DNA from: Paenibacillus borealis
GTDB taxonomy: Bacteria > Bacillota > Bacilli > Paenibacillales > Paenibacillaceae
DNA: 64,000 bases
Direction of reading: 5' to 3'
Assembly (NCBI RefSeq): GCF_000758665.1
Contig: NZ_CP009285.1
Location: 3,596,001 to 3,660,000, forward strand
Shown: in pieces, positions 7,685 through 16,464 of the stretch
How the letters are laid out: each line of letters begins with the position of its first letter
Position numbering within the stretch: position 1 is the stretch's first letter
Notes under the pieces: model-generated
What the model was told of the DNA's origin: nothing
The model's database searches: none
What the model saw: the letters and a program-made list of their open reading frames with translations, nothing else
Position numbers and translations under genes: made by a program

Positions 7685-8917
7685 TTGAAGAGTTTACAAG
7701 GAAAGTCGATTATACTCGGAATCACAGGAGGTATTGCTGCTTATAAGGCGGCGGCCCTGACCAGCAAGCTTACCCAGCAAGGCGCCGAGGTTCATGTCAT
7801 CATGACAGCATCGGCCAAGCAGTTCATTACAGAACTGACACTGCAGTCATTGTCCAAGCAACGGGTATACAGCGATACTTTTCAGGAACGCGACCCGTCC
7901 TCCATCTCACATATTGATCTGGCGGATTCGGCCGATCTGGTCCTGATCGCACCGGCTACCGCGAATATTATTGCCAAAATGGCGCATGGGCTGGCAGATG
8001 ATATGCTGTCTACTACACTGCTTGCCGCTACAGCTCCTGTAATGGTAGCCCCTGCGATGAATGTTCATATGTATCAGCACCCGGCGGTATTAAGTAATAT
8101 TGATACACTTTACAAGCGGGGTGTGCACTTTATTGAGCCGGGAGAAGGACTGCTGGCCTGCGGTTATGTAGGCAAAGGACGCCTGGAAGAGCCGGAAGCC
8201 ATCGTGAAGGTTGTGGAGAACTTCTTTGCGCTGCAGAACGATAAGAAATCCGGGCCGCTCGCTGGCAAAAAGGTAGTGGTTACCGCCGGCGGTACGGTTG
8301 AACGCATCGATCCTGTCCGCTACATCTCCAATGATTCCTCCGGGAAAATGGGCTTTGCGCTGGCACGGGCAGCACGGGCCATGGGGGCCCAGGTTACCCT
8401 GATCGCTGCGCGGACGGATGAAGCACCGCCACGCGATGCCGATATCGAGCTGGTCCGCGTAGAGTCCGCGCAGGATATGTACGAAGCGGTCACAGACCGC
8501 TGGGCCGATTGTGACATTCTCATTAAAGCGGCAGCAGTCGCAGATTACCGTCCGAGACACAGCGCGGAGTCCAAAATCAAGAAGAGCGGCGACACGATGA
8601 CGCTTGAATTGGTGAAGACAACCGATATTCTGGAAAGTCTCGGCAAAATGAAGGACAAGCAATTCCTGATCGGGTTTGCCGCCGAAACCGGAAATGCCGA
8701 ATATTACGCAAAGGACAAGCTGGTCCGCAAGAACCTGGATCTGATTGTCGCTAATGATGTTGCTGTAGAAGGTGCCGGATTCGGCACGGATACCAACATT
8801 GTGTCGGTCTATGATGCAAACGGCCTCGTTCTGGATCTTCCATTGGTCTCTAAGGATGAGGTGGCGCGCCGGGTACTGCAGCTCGCCGCTGAACGTGTTG
8901 CCGGAGCCTTATTATAA
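7685..8917 (+). CDS. coaBC: Bifunctional phosphopantothenoylcysteine decarboxylase / phosphopantothenate-cysteine ligase
   Basis: Performs two middle steps of coenzyme A synthesis. The N-terminal CoaC flavoprotein domain (residues about 1-185) shows GKSIILGITGGIAAYKAA, the active-site histidine in SHIDLADSADL, PAMNVHM, and the substrate-clamp cysteine motif ACGYVGKGRLEEP. The C-terminal CoaB domain follows (VVVTAGGTVERIDPVRYISN; ILIKAAAVADYRP). The start is TTG at 7685, which has GGGGGGAG upstream and gives the conserved N-terminus; an in-frame ATG at 7577 would add 36 unrelated residues. It touches priA by one base (TAATG). Confidence 0.95.
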   Translation: MKSLQGKSIILGITGGIAAYKAAALTSKLTQQGAEVHVIMTASAKQFITELTLQSLSKQRVYSDTFQERDPSSISHIDLADSADLVLIAPATANIIAKMAHGLADDMLSTTLLAATAPVMVAPAMNVHMYQHPAVLSNIDTLYKRGVHFIEPGEGLLACGYVGKGRLEEPEAIVKVVENFFALQNDKKSGPLAGKKVVVTAGGTVERIDPVRYISNDSSGKMGFALARAARAMGAQVTLIAARTDEAPPRDADIELVRVESAQDMYEAVTDRWADCDILIKAAAVADYRPRHSAESKIKKSGDTMTLELVKTTDILESLGKMKDKQFLIGFAAETGNAEYYAKDKLVRKNLDLIVANDVAVEGAGFGTDTNIVSVYDANGLVLDLPLVSKDEVARRVLQLAAERVAGALL

Positions 8918-11448
8918 TGGATATTGCCAAGGTCATTGTCGATGTTCCTGTGCGCAGCACCGACCGGCCGTTTGACTATTTGATTCCGGATTCACTGAAG
9001 CTTTGGATTGAAGTGGGCAGCAGAGTGGCGGTTCCATTTGGACCCCGTACGGTTCAGGGGTTTGTTGTATCACTGGAGTCGGGAGAGACCGGCAGCGTAT
9101 CAAGAATGAAACCGATTGTGGAAGTGCTCGATCTGCTGCCCCCGCTGTCACCGGAGCTGGTAGAGCTGGGCGACTGGATGAGCCAAAGATATGCCTGCAG
9201 ACGGATCTCCGCACTGCAGGCTATGCTTCCGACTGCCCTGAAGGGCAAAGCCGAGCGGCTGATCTCGTTAGGCGATGCAGAGGAAACGGTCAATTCTCCC
9301 GGAGATGAGCTGTTTCCGCTTTTCCTGGAGGCGGACAATGAAGAGCAGCAGATTACTGACTTCGTCAGACGCCACGGCGAAGTATCCATGAAACTGCTGA
9401 CCCGCACCTTCCCTGAGGCGGCAGAAACTGTTAAGTTCATGGTGCGGCGCGGTGTATTGGCGGAGAGCCAATCCATCAAGGACAAGATGGGCAAGAAGAA
9501 GCTGAAGGCCGTTGATCTGGCTATCGGACTCTCCGCAGCACGGGAATCCCTGGCCGGCTTCCCGGCACGTTCGGCGCGCCAGAAGGAAGTACTGTCATTC
9601 CTGATCGATATGGAGGCAACACTTCCCATGCCGCTCAAGAATGTACTGTCGGTTCTTCAGGTAACAGCCGGTACGGTGAAGGCTCTGGAGGACAAAGGTT
9701 ATATTGAGATTAGTGAAATTGAAGTATACCGTGATCCCTACCAGGGACGCGACTTCAAGCCAAGCACACCGTTGCCGCTGACAGCGGAGCAAGAGGTTGT
9801 CTATAAGCGGATTGTAGGAACTGTAGAGCAGCAAATGCATGAAGTATTCTTATTGCACGGGGTAACAGGCAGCGGGAAGACGGAGATTTATCTGCAGTGC
9901 ATTCAGCGCTGTGTGGAGCAGGGTCGCCAGGCTGTAGTGCTGGTGCCGGAAATTGCCCTGACCCCGCAGATGGTTGAACGGTTCAAAGGCCGGTTCGGCA
10001 GCGGAGTAGCGGTGATGCACAGCCGGCTGTCTGTCGGAGAACGCTACGACGAATGGCGCAAGATCCGTGAGGGCAAAGCGATGGTTGCTGTCGGCGCGCG
10101 CTCGGCAGTGTTTGCTCCGTTTGCCAATCTGGGCCTGATCATTATGGATGAAGAGCATGAAGGCTCCTATAAGCAGGAAGAGAATCCGAAATACCATGCC
10201 CGTGATGTTGCGGTCCGCAGAGCTGAACAGGGCGGGGCAGTTGTAATTCTTGGCTCGGCAACGCCTTCGCTGGAGAGCTATCACGCAGCCAGATCACAGA
10301 GCGATATTCATTTCTCGCCGATTCTGCTGGAGATGCCAAGCCGTGCACTCGGCAATGAGCTGCCCAAAGTGGCTGTGGTCGACATGCGTGATGAGCTGAA
10401 GGAAGGCAACCGCTCCATGTTCAGCCGCAGGCTGCATGCTGCCCTGGTGAGCAGGCTGGAACGCGGAGAGCAGACCGTACTTCTGCTGAACCGCAGAGGG
10501 TTCTCCACCTTCGTCATGTGCCGGAGCTGCGGATATGTCGCCGGTTGTCCGGAATGTGATATCTCACTGACTTATCACAGCCGCAGCGACAATCTGCGCT
10601 GCCATTACTGCGGCCATGCCGAGCCTGCACCTAAGCTGTGTCCCGAATGCGGCAGCGAGCATATCCGCTTCTTCGGGACAGGGACCCAGAGAGTCGAGGA
10701 AGAGCTCGGCAAGCTGTTTCCAGGTATCCGAGTAATCCGTATGGATGTGGATACAACTACGGAGAAGGGTTCACATGAGAAGCTGCTGAACCAGTTCAGG
10801 GATAAGAAGGCCGATGTGCTGCTGGGAACGCAAATGGTGGCCAAAGGGCTCGACTTCCCTGATGTCACCCTGGTCGGTGTAATCACTGCGGACTCGGCGC
10901 TGAATCTGCCGGATTTCCGGGCGGCGGAGAAGACGTTCCAGCTGCTAACTCAGGTTGCCGGCAGAGCAGGGAGACATCAGCTGCCCGGCGAGGTGGTTGT
11001 GCAGTCGTATACACCGGAGCATTATTCGATCATCCATGCCAGCGGGCATGATTACAGATCGTTCGTGCGGGATGAACTGAAGCACCGCAAGGAGCTGCAT
11101 TATCCGCCCTATTGCCGGCTGATTCTGGTCACGCTGTCGCATGAGCAGCTTCCGCTGCTGCTGAAGCTGGCGGAGAATTATGCCCTGAATATCCAGGGCA
11201 AGGCAAGGCAGCTGCGCTGGTATGGAAGTCTGGACAAGCTCTCCTCGGATGCGCTGGATCTGCTGGGTCCGGTGGCGTCACCCTTGCCGCGGCTCAAAGG
11301 CCGGTACAGATTTCAATGCATCATTAAATGGCGCGGTGCGATCGATGCAATCGGACTGGCCCGTCAGGTGGCAGAGGAGCTGGAGGACTCTGTCCGTGAC
11401 AAAGGACTGCAGATCAGCATAGATGTGGACCCGCAGATGTTGATGTAA
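8917..11448 (+). CDS. priA: Primosomal protein N' (replication restart helicase PriA)
   Basis: An 843-residue helicase that reloads the replisome at stalled forks. Order: N-terminal 3'-DNA-end binding domain (VDVPVRSTDRPFDYLIPD), winged-helix region, Walker A GVTGSGKTE near residue 314, DEEH box near residue 411, then the zinc-binding region with paired cysteines (CRSCGYVAGCPEC and CHYCGH, CPECGS), and the helicase C-terminal lobe (GTQMVAKGLDFPDVTLVG; QVAGRAGR). The start codon overlaps the coaBC stop, so translation is coupled. Length somewhat longer than E. coli PriA, as usual in Bacillota. Confidence 0.96.
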   Translation: MDIAKVIVDVPVRSTDRPFDYLIPDSLKLWIEVGSRVAVPFGPRTVQGFVVSLESGETGSVSRMKPIVEVLDLLPPLSPELVELGDWMSQRYACRRISALQAMLPTALKGKAERLISLGDAEETVNSPGDELFPLFLEADNEEQQITDFVRRHGEVSMKLLTRTFPEAAETVKFMVRRGVLAESQSIKDKMGKKKLKAVDLAIGLSAARESLAGFPARSARQKEVLSFLIDMEATLPMPLKNVLSVLQVTAGTVKALEDKGYIEISEIEVYRDPYQGRDFKPSTPLPLTAEQEVVYKRIVGTVEQQMHEVFLLHGVTGSGKTEIYLQCIQRCVEQGRQAVVLVPEIALTPQMVERFKGRFGSGVAVMHSRLSVGERYDEWRKIREGKAMVAVGARSAVFAPFANLGLIIMDEEHEGSYKQEENPKYHARDVAVRRAEQGGAVVILGSATPSLESYHAARSQSDIHFSPILLEMPSRALGNELPKVAVVDMRDELKEGNRSMFSRRLHAALVSRLERGEQTVLLLNRRGFSTFVMCRSCGYVAGCPECDISLTYHSRSDNLRCHYCGHAEPAPKLCPECGSEHIRFFGTGTQRVEEELGKLFPGIRVIRMDVDTTTEKGSHEKLLNQFRDKKADVLLGTQMVAKGLDFPDVTLVGVITADSALNLPDFRAAEKTFQLLTQVAGRAGRHQLPGEVVVQSYTPEHYSIIHASGHDYRSFVRDELKHRKELHYPPYCRLILVTLSHEQLPLLLKLAENYALNIQGKARQLRWYGSLDKLSSDALDLLGPVASPLPRLKGRYRFQCIIKWRGAIDAIGLARQVAEELEDSVRDKGLQISIDVDPQMLM

Positions 11449-11596
11449 TCTCCCGGCGTGTTACAATGGGTAAGGCAGTTTTGTCTGAATGATAGATGTT
11501 CATTGTTTACTCAGGTGCTTTACTATGAAATGAAAGAGTGATTTTTTTCATTTTATATACTATAGACATGTTCAGAACAAGGATGGTGTTTTTGTA

Positions 11597-12082
11597 ATGG
11601 CAATCAGGCTGATCGTGAAAGAACCGGATGAAGTATTACACAAGAAAGCAAAGACCGTAACAACTGTAACCCCGAATGTGCAAAAACTGCTCGACGATAT
11701 GGCGGATACGATGTATGACGCGGAAGGCGTTGGTCTCGCAGCACCGCAGGTTGGAATTCTGAAGCGGCTGATCGTAGTAGATGCCGATGAAGAGCATGGA
11801 TTGATCAAGCTGATTAACCCTGAGATTATCAGCATGGACGGGGAGCAGTTCGGACCCGAAGGATGCCTGAGTATTCCCGGCTTGAACGGTGATGTACGCC
11901 GTGCAGAGACAGTAACCGTACGCGGTCTGGACCGTGAAGGCAATGAAGTTACAATTACCGGAAGCGGCTTGCTCGCACGGGCTTTTCAGCATGAAATCGA
12001 TCACCTGAACGGTGTGCTGTTCACGGATATTGCCGAGAAGGTATATGAGTATACAGCAGAACGCAGTGAAACTGAGGAGTGA
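11597..12082 (+). CDS. def: Peptide deformylase
   Basis: Removes the formyl group from new protein N-termini. All three metal/active-site motifs are present: [17 protein letters not shown] and HEIDH. At 161 residues it is of the short class I type. Preceded by a 148-base gap after priA. It overlaps the ribosome site of fmt, with which it forms the formylation/deformylation pair. Confidence 0.96.
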   Translation: MAIRLIVKEPDEVLHKKAKTVTTVTPNVQKLLDDMADTMYDAEGVGLAAPQVGILKRLIVVDADEEHGLIKLINPEIISMDGEQFGPEGCLSIPGLNGDVRRAETVTVRGLDREGNEVTITGSGLLARAFQHEIDHLNGVLFTDIAEKVYEYTAERSETEE

Positions 12083-12087
12083 GTGAA

Positions 12088-13026
12088 ATGAAGATAGTGT
12101 TCATGGGAACGCCGGCTTTTGCGGTACCCTCCCTGCGGATGCTGCTGGAGGAAGGCTATGAGGTAGTCGCAGTGGTTACCCAGCCGGACCGTCCGCAAGG
12201 ACGCAAGAAGATGCTTGCGCCTTCACCTGTGAAGGAGGCTGCTCTTGAACTGGGGCTGCCGGTTCTTCAGCCCGAACGGATGCGGCGCCCGGAAGCGGTA
12301 GCTGAACTGGCTGCCTATGAGCCGGATCTGATTGTAACAGCGGCTTACGGGCAGATTCTGCCGAAGAGTGTACTGGAACTGCCGAAGAACGGATGTGTGA
12401 ATGTTCATGGCTCGCTGCTGCCGAAATACCGCGGCGGTGCACCGATACAGCGCTGCATCATTAACGGCGAGAAGGTAACAGGTGTAACGCTGATGTACAT
12501 GGCAGAAGGACTGGATACCGGAGATATGATCTCGCGGGTAGAGGTGCCGATTGAGGATGAAGATACCTCAGGCACCATGTTCGACAAGCTGAGTCTTGCC
12601 GGACGTGACCTGCTGAAGGCTGAAATGCCGCGGCTGGCGGCAGGGCGTGTAGAGGCGGCCGTGCAGGATGACAGCGAGGCAACTTATGCGCCGAATCTCA
12701 GCCGCGAAGATGAACGGATCGACTGGACGGCCGGGTCACTGGCAACCTATAACCGTATCCGCGGGCTGGTACCGTTCTCGGGTGCCTTCACCCTGTGGAA
12801 CGGCGAGACCTTCAAGGTGTGGGCAGCGGCGAAGCCGTCTGCGGGAAATGCAGGCGGAAGCGCTGAACCGGGCACCGTACTGTCAGTGAGCGAACGCGGT
12901 GTTGAAGTGAAGACCGGCGACGGTATTCTCCTGCTGACAACGGTACAGCCAGCCGGCAAAAAAGCGATGAGCGCGGCAGATTTCAGCCGCGGTGCTAGTC
13001 TTAAGCCTGGCGCGGTGCTGGGTTGA
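12088..13026 (+). CDS. fmt: Methionyl-tRNA formyltransferase
   Basis: Formylates initiator Met-tRNA. It opens MKIVFMGTPAFAVPSL and contains the folate/catalytic segment HGSLLPKYRGGAPIQ. The ATG at 12088 has GAGGAG 8 bases upstream and is preferred to the GTG at 12079, which overlaps the def stop. Length 312 residues is normal. Confidence 0.96.
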   Translation: MKIVFMGTPAFAVPSLRMLLEEGYEVVAVVTQPDRPQGRKKMLAPSPVKEAALELGLPVLQPERMRRPEAVAELAAYEPDLIVTAAYGQILPKSVLELPKNGCVNVHGSLLPKYRGGAPIQRCIINGEKVTGVTLMYMAEGLDTGDMISRVEVPIEDEDTSGTMFDKLSLAGRDLLKAEMPRLAAGRVEAAVQDDSEATYAPNLSREDERIDWTAGSLATYNRIRGLVPFSGAFTLWNGETFKVWAAAKPSAGNAGGSAEPGTVLSVSERGVEVKTGDGILLLTTVQPAGKKAMSAADFSRGASLKPGAVLG

Positions 13027-14489
13027 GCGCGGGCGGCAAAGGCGGCGGACCGCGCATCCAATCCGCCGGTAATACCTCTGCTCCGGGCGGTCAAGCCAGA
13101 GGAGCAGGCAAGAAGAAGCCGGGCGGTAAACCGCCCGCAGCAGCTACTGCGCGCGAGGTTGCACTTGATATCCTTGTCCGCGTAGAGCAGCAGGGGGCAT
13201 ACAGTAATCTTCTGCTGGGCAGCAGCCTGCAGAAGGCGGATCTGAGCCGTGAAGATACCGGACTGGCTACGGAGTTGGTGTACGGAAGTATATCACGGAT
13301 GATTACACTGGATTATGTGCTGGGCGGTTTCGTGAGCAAGGGACTTGCCAAGCTTCAGCCCTGGGTGCGTAATTTGCTGCGTCTGAGCCTGTACCAGATT
13401 ATGTATCTGGACCGGGTTCCTTCGCATGCAGCGGTTAATGAGGCTGTGAATATAGCCAAGAAACGCGGCCATCAGGGAATCTCCGGCATGGTCAACGGCG
13501 TGCTTCGCAGCGTACTGCGGGCCGGGGAACTGCCGGTATTGCCGGAGGAAATCAGCCGGGAGGAGCGGATCTCAATTCTTCACTCGCATCCGCTCTGGAT
13601 GGTGCAGCGGTGGTCTGCGGAATATGGCCCGGACACAGCGGAGGCTATGTGTGCCGCGAACAATGAACCGCCGGCGGTCAGTGTCCGCGTAAATACGACC
13701 ATGATCAGCCGTGAGGCGCTGCTGGCTGAGCTGCTCGAAGCCGGCCTGGATGCCTCTGAATCTAAGGTCAGCCCCTTCGGGCTTATTGTTAAGGGAGGCG
13801 GCAATCTGGCACTGACCTCCTGGTACAGGGACGGCTATCTCTCTGTACAGGATGAGAGCTCGATGCTGGTGGCTGAGGTTGTAGCACCAGAAGCCGGGAT
13901 GAAGGTGCTGGACTGTTGTGCCGCTCCCGGAGGCAAAAGCGCGCACATGGGCGAGCTGATGAAGGATGAAGGATCTATACTTGCCAATGATCTGCATGAG
14001 CATAAGGCGAAGCTTATCGCCGATCAGGCGGCCCGTCTGGGTCTGGATTGCATTGCTACCTTAAGCGGCGATGCCCTCCGGCTGGGTGCCGCCCTCCAGC
14101 CGGAATCCTTCGACCGGATTCTGCTGGATGCACCTTGCTCGGGGCTTGGGGTGATCCGGCGCAAGCCGGATTTGAAGTGGCGGAAGCAGCCCGGAGATGT
14201 GGACAGCGTAGCAACACTGCAGCATGAGCTTCTGCAGTCTGTCGCCGGGCTACTGAAGCCGGGAGGTATACTAGTTTACAGCACCTGCACTACGGAACAG
14301 GCGGAGAACAGCCGGATTATCAGGGATTTCCTGGAGCATAATCCCGGCTTCGCTCCGGTCAGCTTCAAGACAGCCGTCTGGGAACGGCTAGAGGGAACCG
14401 CAATTGCCGCAGGCGATGGAATACAGCTGCTTCCCCATCATTTCGGAAGCGACGGATTCTATATTGCCCGGCTGGAGCGACTCTCGTAA
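13023..14489 (+). CDS. rsmB: 16S rRNA (cytosine-967-C5)-methyltransferase
   Basis: The 488-residue enzyme has an N-terminal NusB-like RNA-binding domain (residues about 40-180, ALDILVRVEQQGAYSN) and a C-terminal SAM-dependent methyltransferase domain. The SAM motif is DCCAAPGGKS, and the two catalytic cysteines are in DAPCSGLG and YSTCTTE. TTG start, overlapping the fmt stop by 4 bases. The first 40 residues are a Gly/Lys/Pro-rich, probably disordered extension not seen in E. coli RsmB; the real start could be further in. Confidence 0.94.
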   Translation: MSAGGKGGGPRIQSAGNTSAPGGQARGAGKKKPGGKPPAAATAREVALDILVRVEQQGAYSNLLLGSSLQKADLSREDTGLATELVYGSISRMITLDYVLGGFVSKGLAKLQPWVRNLLRLSLYQIMYLDRVPSHAAVNEAVNIAKKRGHQGISGMVNGVLRSVLRAGELPVLPEEISREERISILHSHPLWMVQRWSAEYGPDTAEAMCAANNEPPAVSVRVNTTMISREALLAELLEAGLDASESKVSPFGLIVKGGGNLALTSWYRDGYLSVQDESSMLVAEVVAPEAGMKVLDCCAAPGGKSAHMGELMKDEGSILANDLHEHKAKLIADQAARLGLDCIATLSGDALRLGAALQPESFDRILLDAPCSGLGVIRRKPDLKWRKQPGDVDSVATLQHELLQSVAGLLKPGGILVYSTCTTEQAENSRIIRDFLEHNPGFAPVSFKTAVWERLEGTAIAAGDGIQLLPHHFGSDGFYIARLERLS

Positions 14490-14519
14490 TATAGTGATTT
14501 CTGCATGGAATTACAGCTT

Positions 14520-14557
14520 CCCGCCCCGCAGAGGTTTTGCGCGGCGGGCTTTTCTTT
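14520..14557 (+). terminator. Rho-independent terminator after rsmB
   Basis: A GC-rich hairpin, CCCGCC (14520-14525) with GGCGGG (14543-14548), with inner CGCA/TGCG pairing, is followed by CTTTTCTTTT. It separates the def-fmt-rsmB unit from rlmN. Confidence 0.75.
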
Positions 14558-14616
14558 TACCGGCTCTGGAATTTGTGTTAAAATAGGAAGAATGAGAAAT
14601 AATACGCATATAATTT

Positions 14617-15681
14617 ATGAAAGAACAGGTGCTAATAACAATGAAACCTTTAATATATGATTTTTCTTTAGAAGAGTTGCAGCAGTGGGCCAAGGATAAC
14701 GGAGAGCCGGCTTTTCGCGGCGGACAGATTTTTGACTGGCTGTATGTGAAGCGTGTGAATGATTTCGAATCGATGAGCAATCTCTCCAAGGCACTGCGGG
14801 GTAAGCTGGCGGAGCAGTTCAGTATTTCGGCTCTGACTGAAATTACTAAGCTGGAATCCAAAGACGGCACTGTGAAATTCCTGTTCGGCCTGCATGATGA
14901 TCATGCGATCGAAACAGTTATTATGAAGCACAATTACGGCAACAGCGTATGTGTAACTACCCAGGTGGGCTGCCGGATCGGCTGTACCTTCTGCGCGTCG
15001 ACGCTTGGAGGCTTGAAGCGTGATCTGACTGCAGGGGAGATTGTGGCTCAGGTTGTCCGTTCCCAGCAGATTCTTGATGCCCGCGGCGAACGTGTCAGCA
15101 GCATTGTTATCATGGGTACCGGCGAGCCTTTCGAGAACTACGACGCGACTATGAGATTCCTGCGCTTAATGATTCATGAGAAGGGCCTGAACATTGGCCA
15201 GCGCCATATTACAGTATCGACCAGCGGGATTGTGCCGAATATTTACAAGTTTGCTGACGAAGATACGCAGATTAATCTGGCGATCTCGATTCATGCTCCT
15301 AATGATACGCTCCGTTCCAAGCTGATGCCGGTTAACCGCCGTTATCCGTTCGATGACGTAATCGAGTCTTTGCGCTATTACCAGGCCAAGACAGGCCGCC
15401 GGATTAGCTTCGAATACGCCCTAATCGGCGGCGTGAACGATCAGCCTGAGCATGCCGAGGAATTAGCTGGTGTGCTTAAGACCATGCTCTGCCATGTGAA
15501 CCTGATTCCGGTTAACCATGTGCCTGAGCGCAAGTATGTACGGACTTCCCGCAATGATATCTTTGAATTTCAGCGTATACTGGCCGATCACGGTGTGAAC
15601 GTCACGATCCGCCGTGAGCAAGGCCATGATATTGCGGCCGCATGCGGTCAGCTGCGTGCCAAACATATGGAGTTGGGGTGA
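14617..15681 (+). CDS. rlmN: 23S rRNA (adenine-2503-C2)-methyltransferase, radical SAM
   Basis: Methylates A2503 of 23S rRNA and A37 of some tRNAs. The radical-SAM cluster motif CxxxCxxC is seen in [12 protein letters not shown], and GTGEPFENY follows; the second catalytic cysteine is in the C-terminal AACGQLR. Two starts are possible: ATG at 14617 (354 residues) or ATG at 14641, which has AGGTG about 10 bases upstream and gives a 346-residue protein starting [13 protein letters not shown]. The family N-terminus does not decide between them. prpC follows after 6 bases. Confidence 0.95.
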   Translation: MKEQVLITMKPLIYDFSLEELQQWAKDNGEPAFRGGQIFDWLYVKRVNDFESMSNLSKALRGKLAEQFSISALTEITKLESKDGTVKFLFGLHDDHAIETVIMKHNYGNSVCVTTQVGCRIGCTFCASTLGGLKRDLTAGEIVAQVVRSQQILDARGERVSSIVIMGTGEPFENYDATMRFLRLMIHEKGLNIGQRHITVSTSGIVPNIYKFADEDTQINLAISIHAPNDTLRSKLMPVNRRYPFDDVIESLRYYQAKTGRRISFEYALIGGVNDQPEHAEELAGVLKTMLCHVNLIPVNHVPERKYVRTSRNDIFEFQRILADHGVNVTIRREQGHDIAAACGQLRAKHMELG

Positions 15682-15687
15682 GGATAT

Positions 15688-16464
15688 TTGATCAGAACAG
15701 TTCAAGCCAGCGACATTGGCCGGGTACGTACCGTCAATGAGGATTCGGTCTGGATCGGCGCTACGCGCCACGGTTATACCCTCGGCATTATAGCCGACGG
15801 GATGGGGGGACATTTGGCTGGCGATACCGCGAGCAGGATTGCACTGGAGACGGTCAGGAACATTCTGGACCAGCTGCAGCCTGATCTTCCGGAGGCAGAG
15901 CTGAAGGAGGCGCTGTCTGCCGCCATTATGGAAGCCAATCGCACGGTCCACATAGAAGCTCAAAGCGATGAGAAATACCACAACATGGGGACTACCATCG
16001 TAGCTGCTCTGCTGAAAGGGTCAGCAGGATATATCGGCCATATCGGAGACAGCAGGGCGTATCTCATTCAGGACGGTGCAGCAATACAACTAACCGAGGA
16101 CCATACGCTGGTCAATGAGCTGTTCAAGAACGGCCAGATCAGCCTGGAGGAGCTGGGCAGCCATCCGCGCCGCAATGTGCTGACCAGGGCTCTGGGAACG
16201 GATGCCGTGGTGTCTGCGGATCTGGCTTATGTTACACTTGCGCTTGGGGAGCTTCTGCTGCTGTGCAGCGACGGGCTCAGCAATTTCGTCAGTCAGGACC
16301 ATATAGCCAAGGTAGCCGGAATTCATGAGATTTCTCTGGAAGAAAGAGCGGATCGATTACTTCAGCTGGCATTGCTCGCCGGCGGCAACGATAATATCAG
16401 CGTTGCTATGTTAGAACACCAAGGAGAGGCCGCAGTGCCCGAGACAAAGGAGTGGGATAGATGA
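15688..16464 (+). CDS. prpC: PP2C-type serine/threonine protein phosphatase
   Basis: A 258-residue PPM-family phosphatase that reverses the action of the neighbouring kinase. It carries the metal-binding motifs NEDSV, ADGMGGH and GDSRAYL, and the late aspartate in GGNDNIS. TTG start at 15688 with GGGGTGAGG upstream. The stop overlaps the prkC start (4 bases), the usual coupled phosphatase-kinase pair of Bacillota. Confidence 0.95.
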   Translation: MIRTVQASDIGRVRTVNEDSVWIGATRHGYTLGIIADGMGGHLAGDTASRIALETVRNILDQLQPDLPEAELKEALSAAIMEANRTVHIEAQSDEKYHNMGTTIVAALLKGSAGYIGHIGDSRAYLIQDGAAIQLTEDHTLVNELFKNGQISLEELGSHPRRNVLTRALGTDAVVSADLAYVTLALGELLLLCSDGLSNFVSQDHIAKVAGIHEISLEERADRLLQLALLAGGNDNISVAMLEHQGEAAVPETKEWDR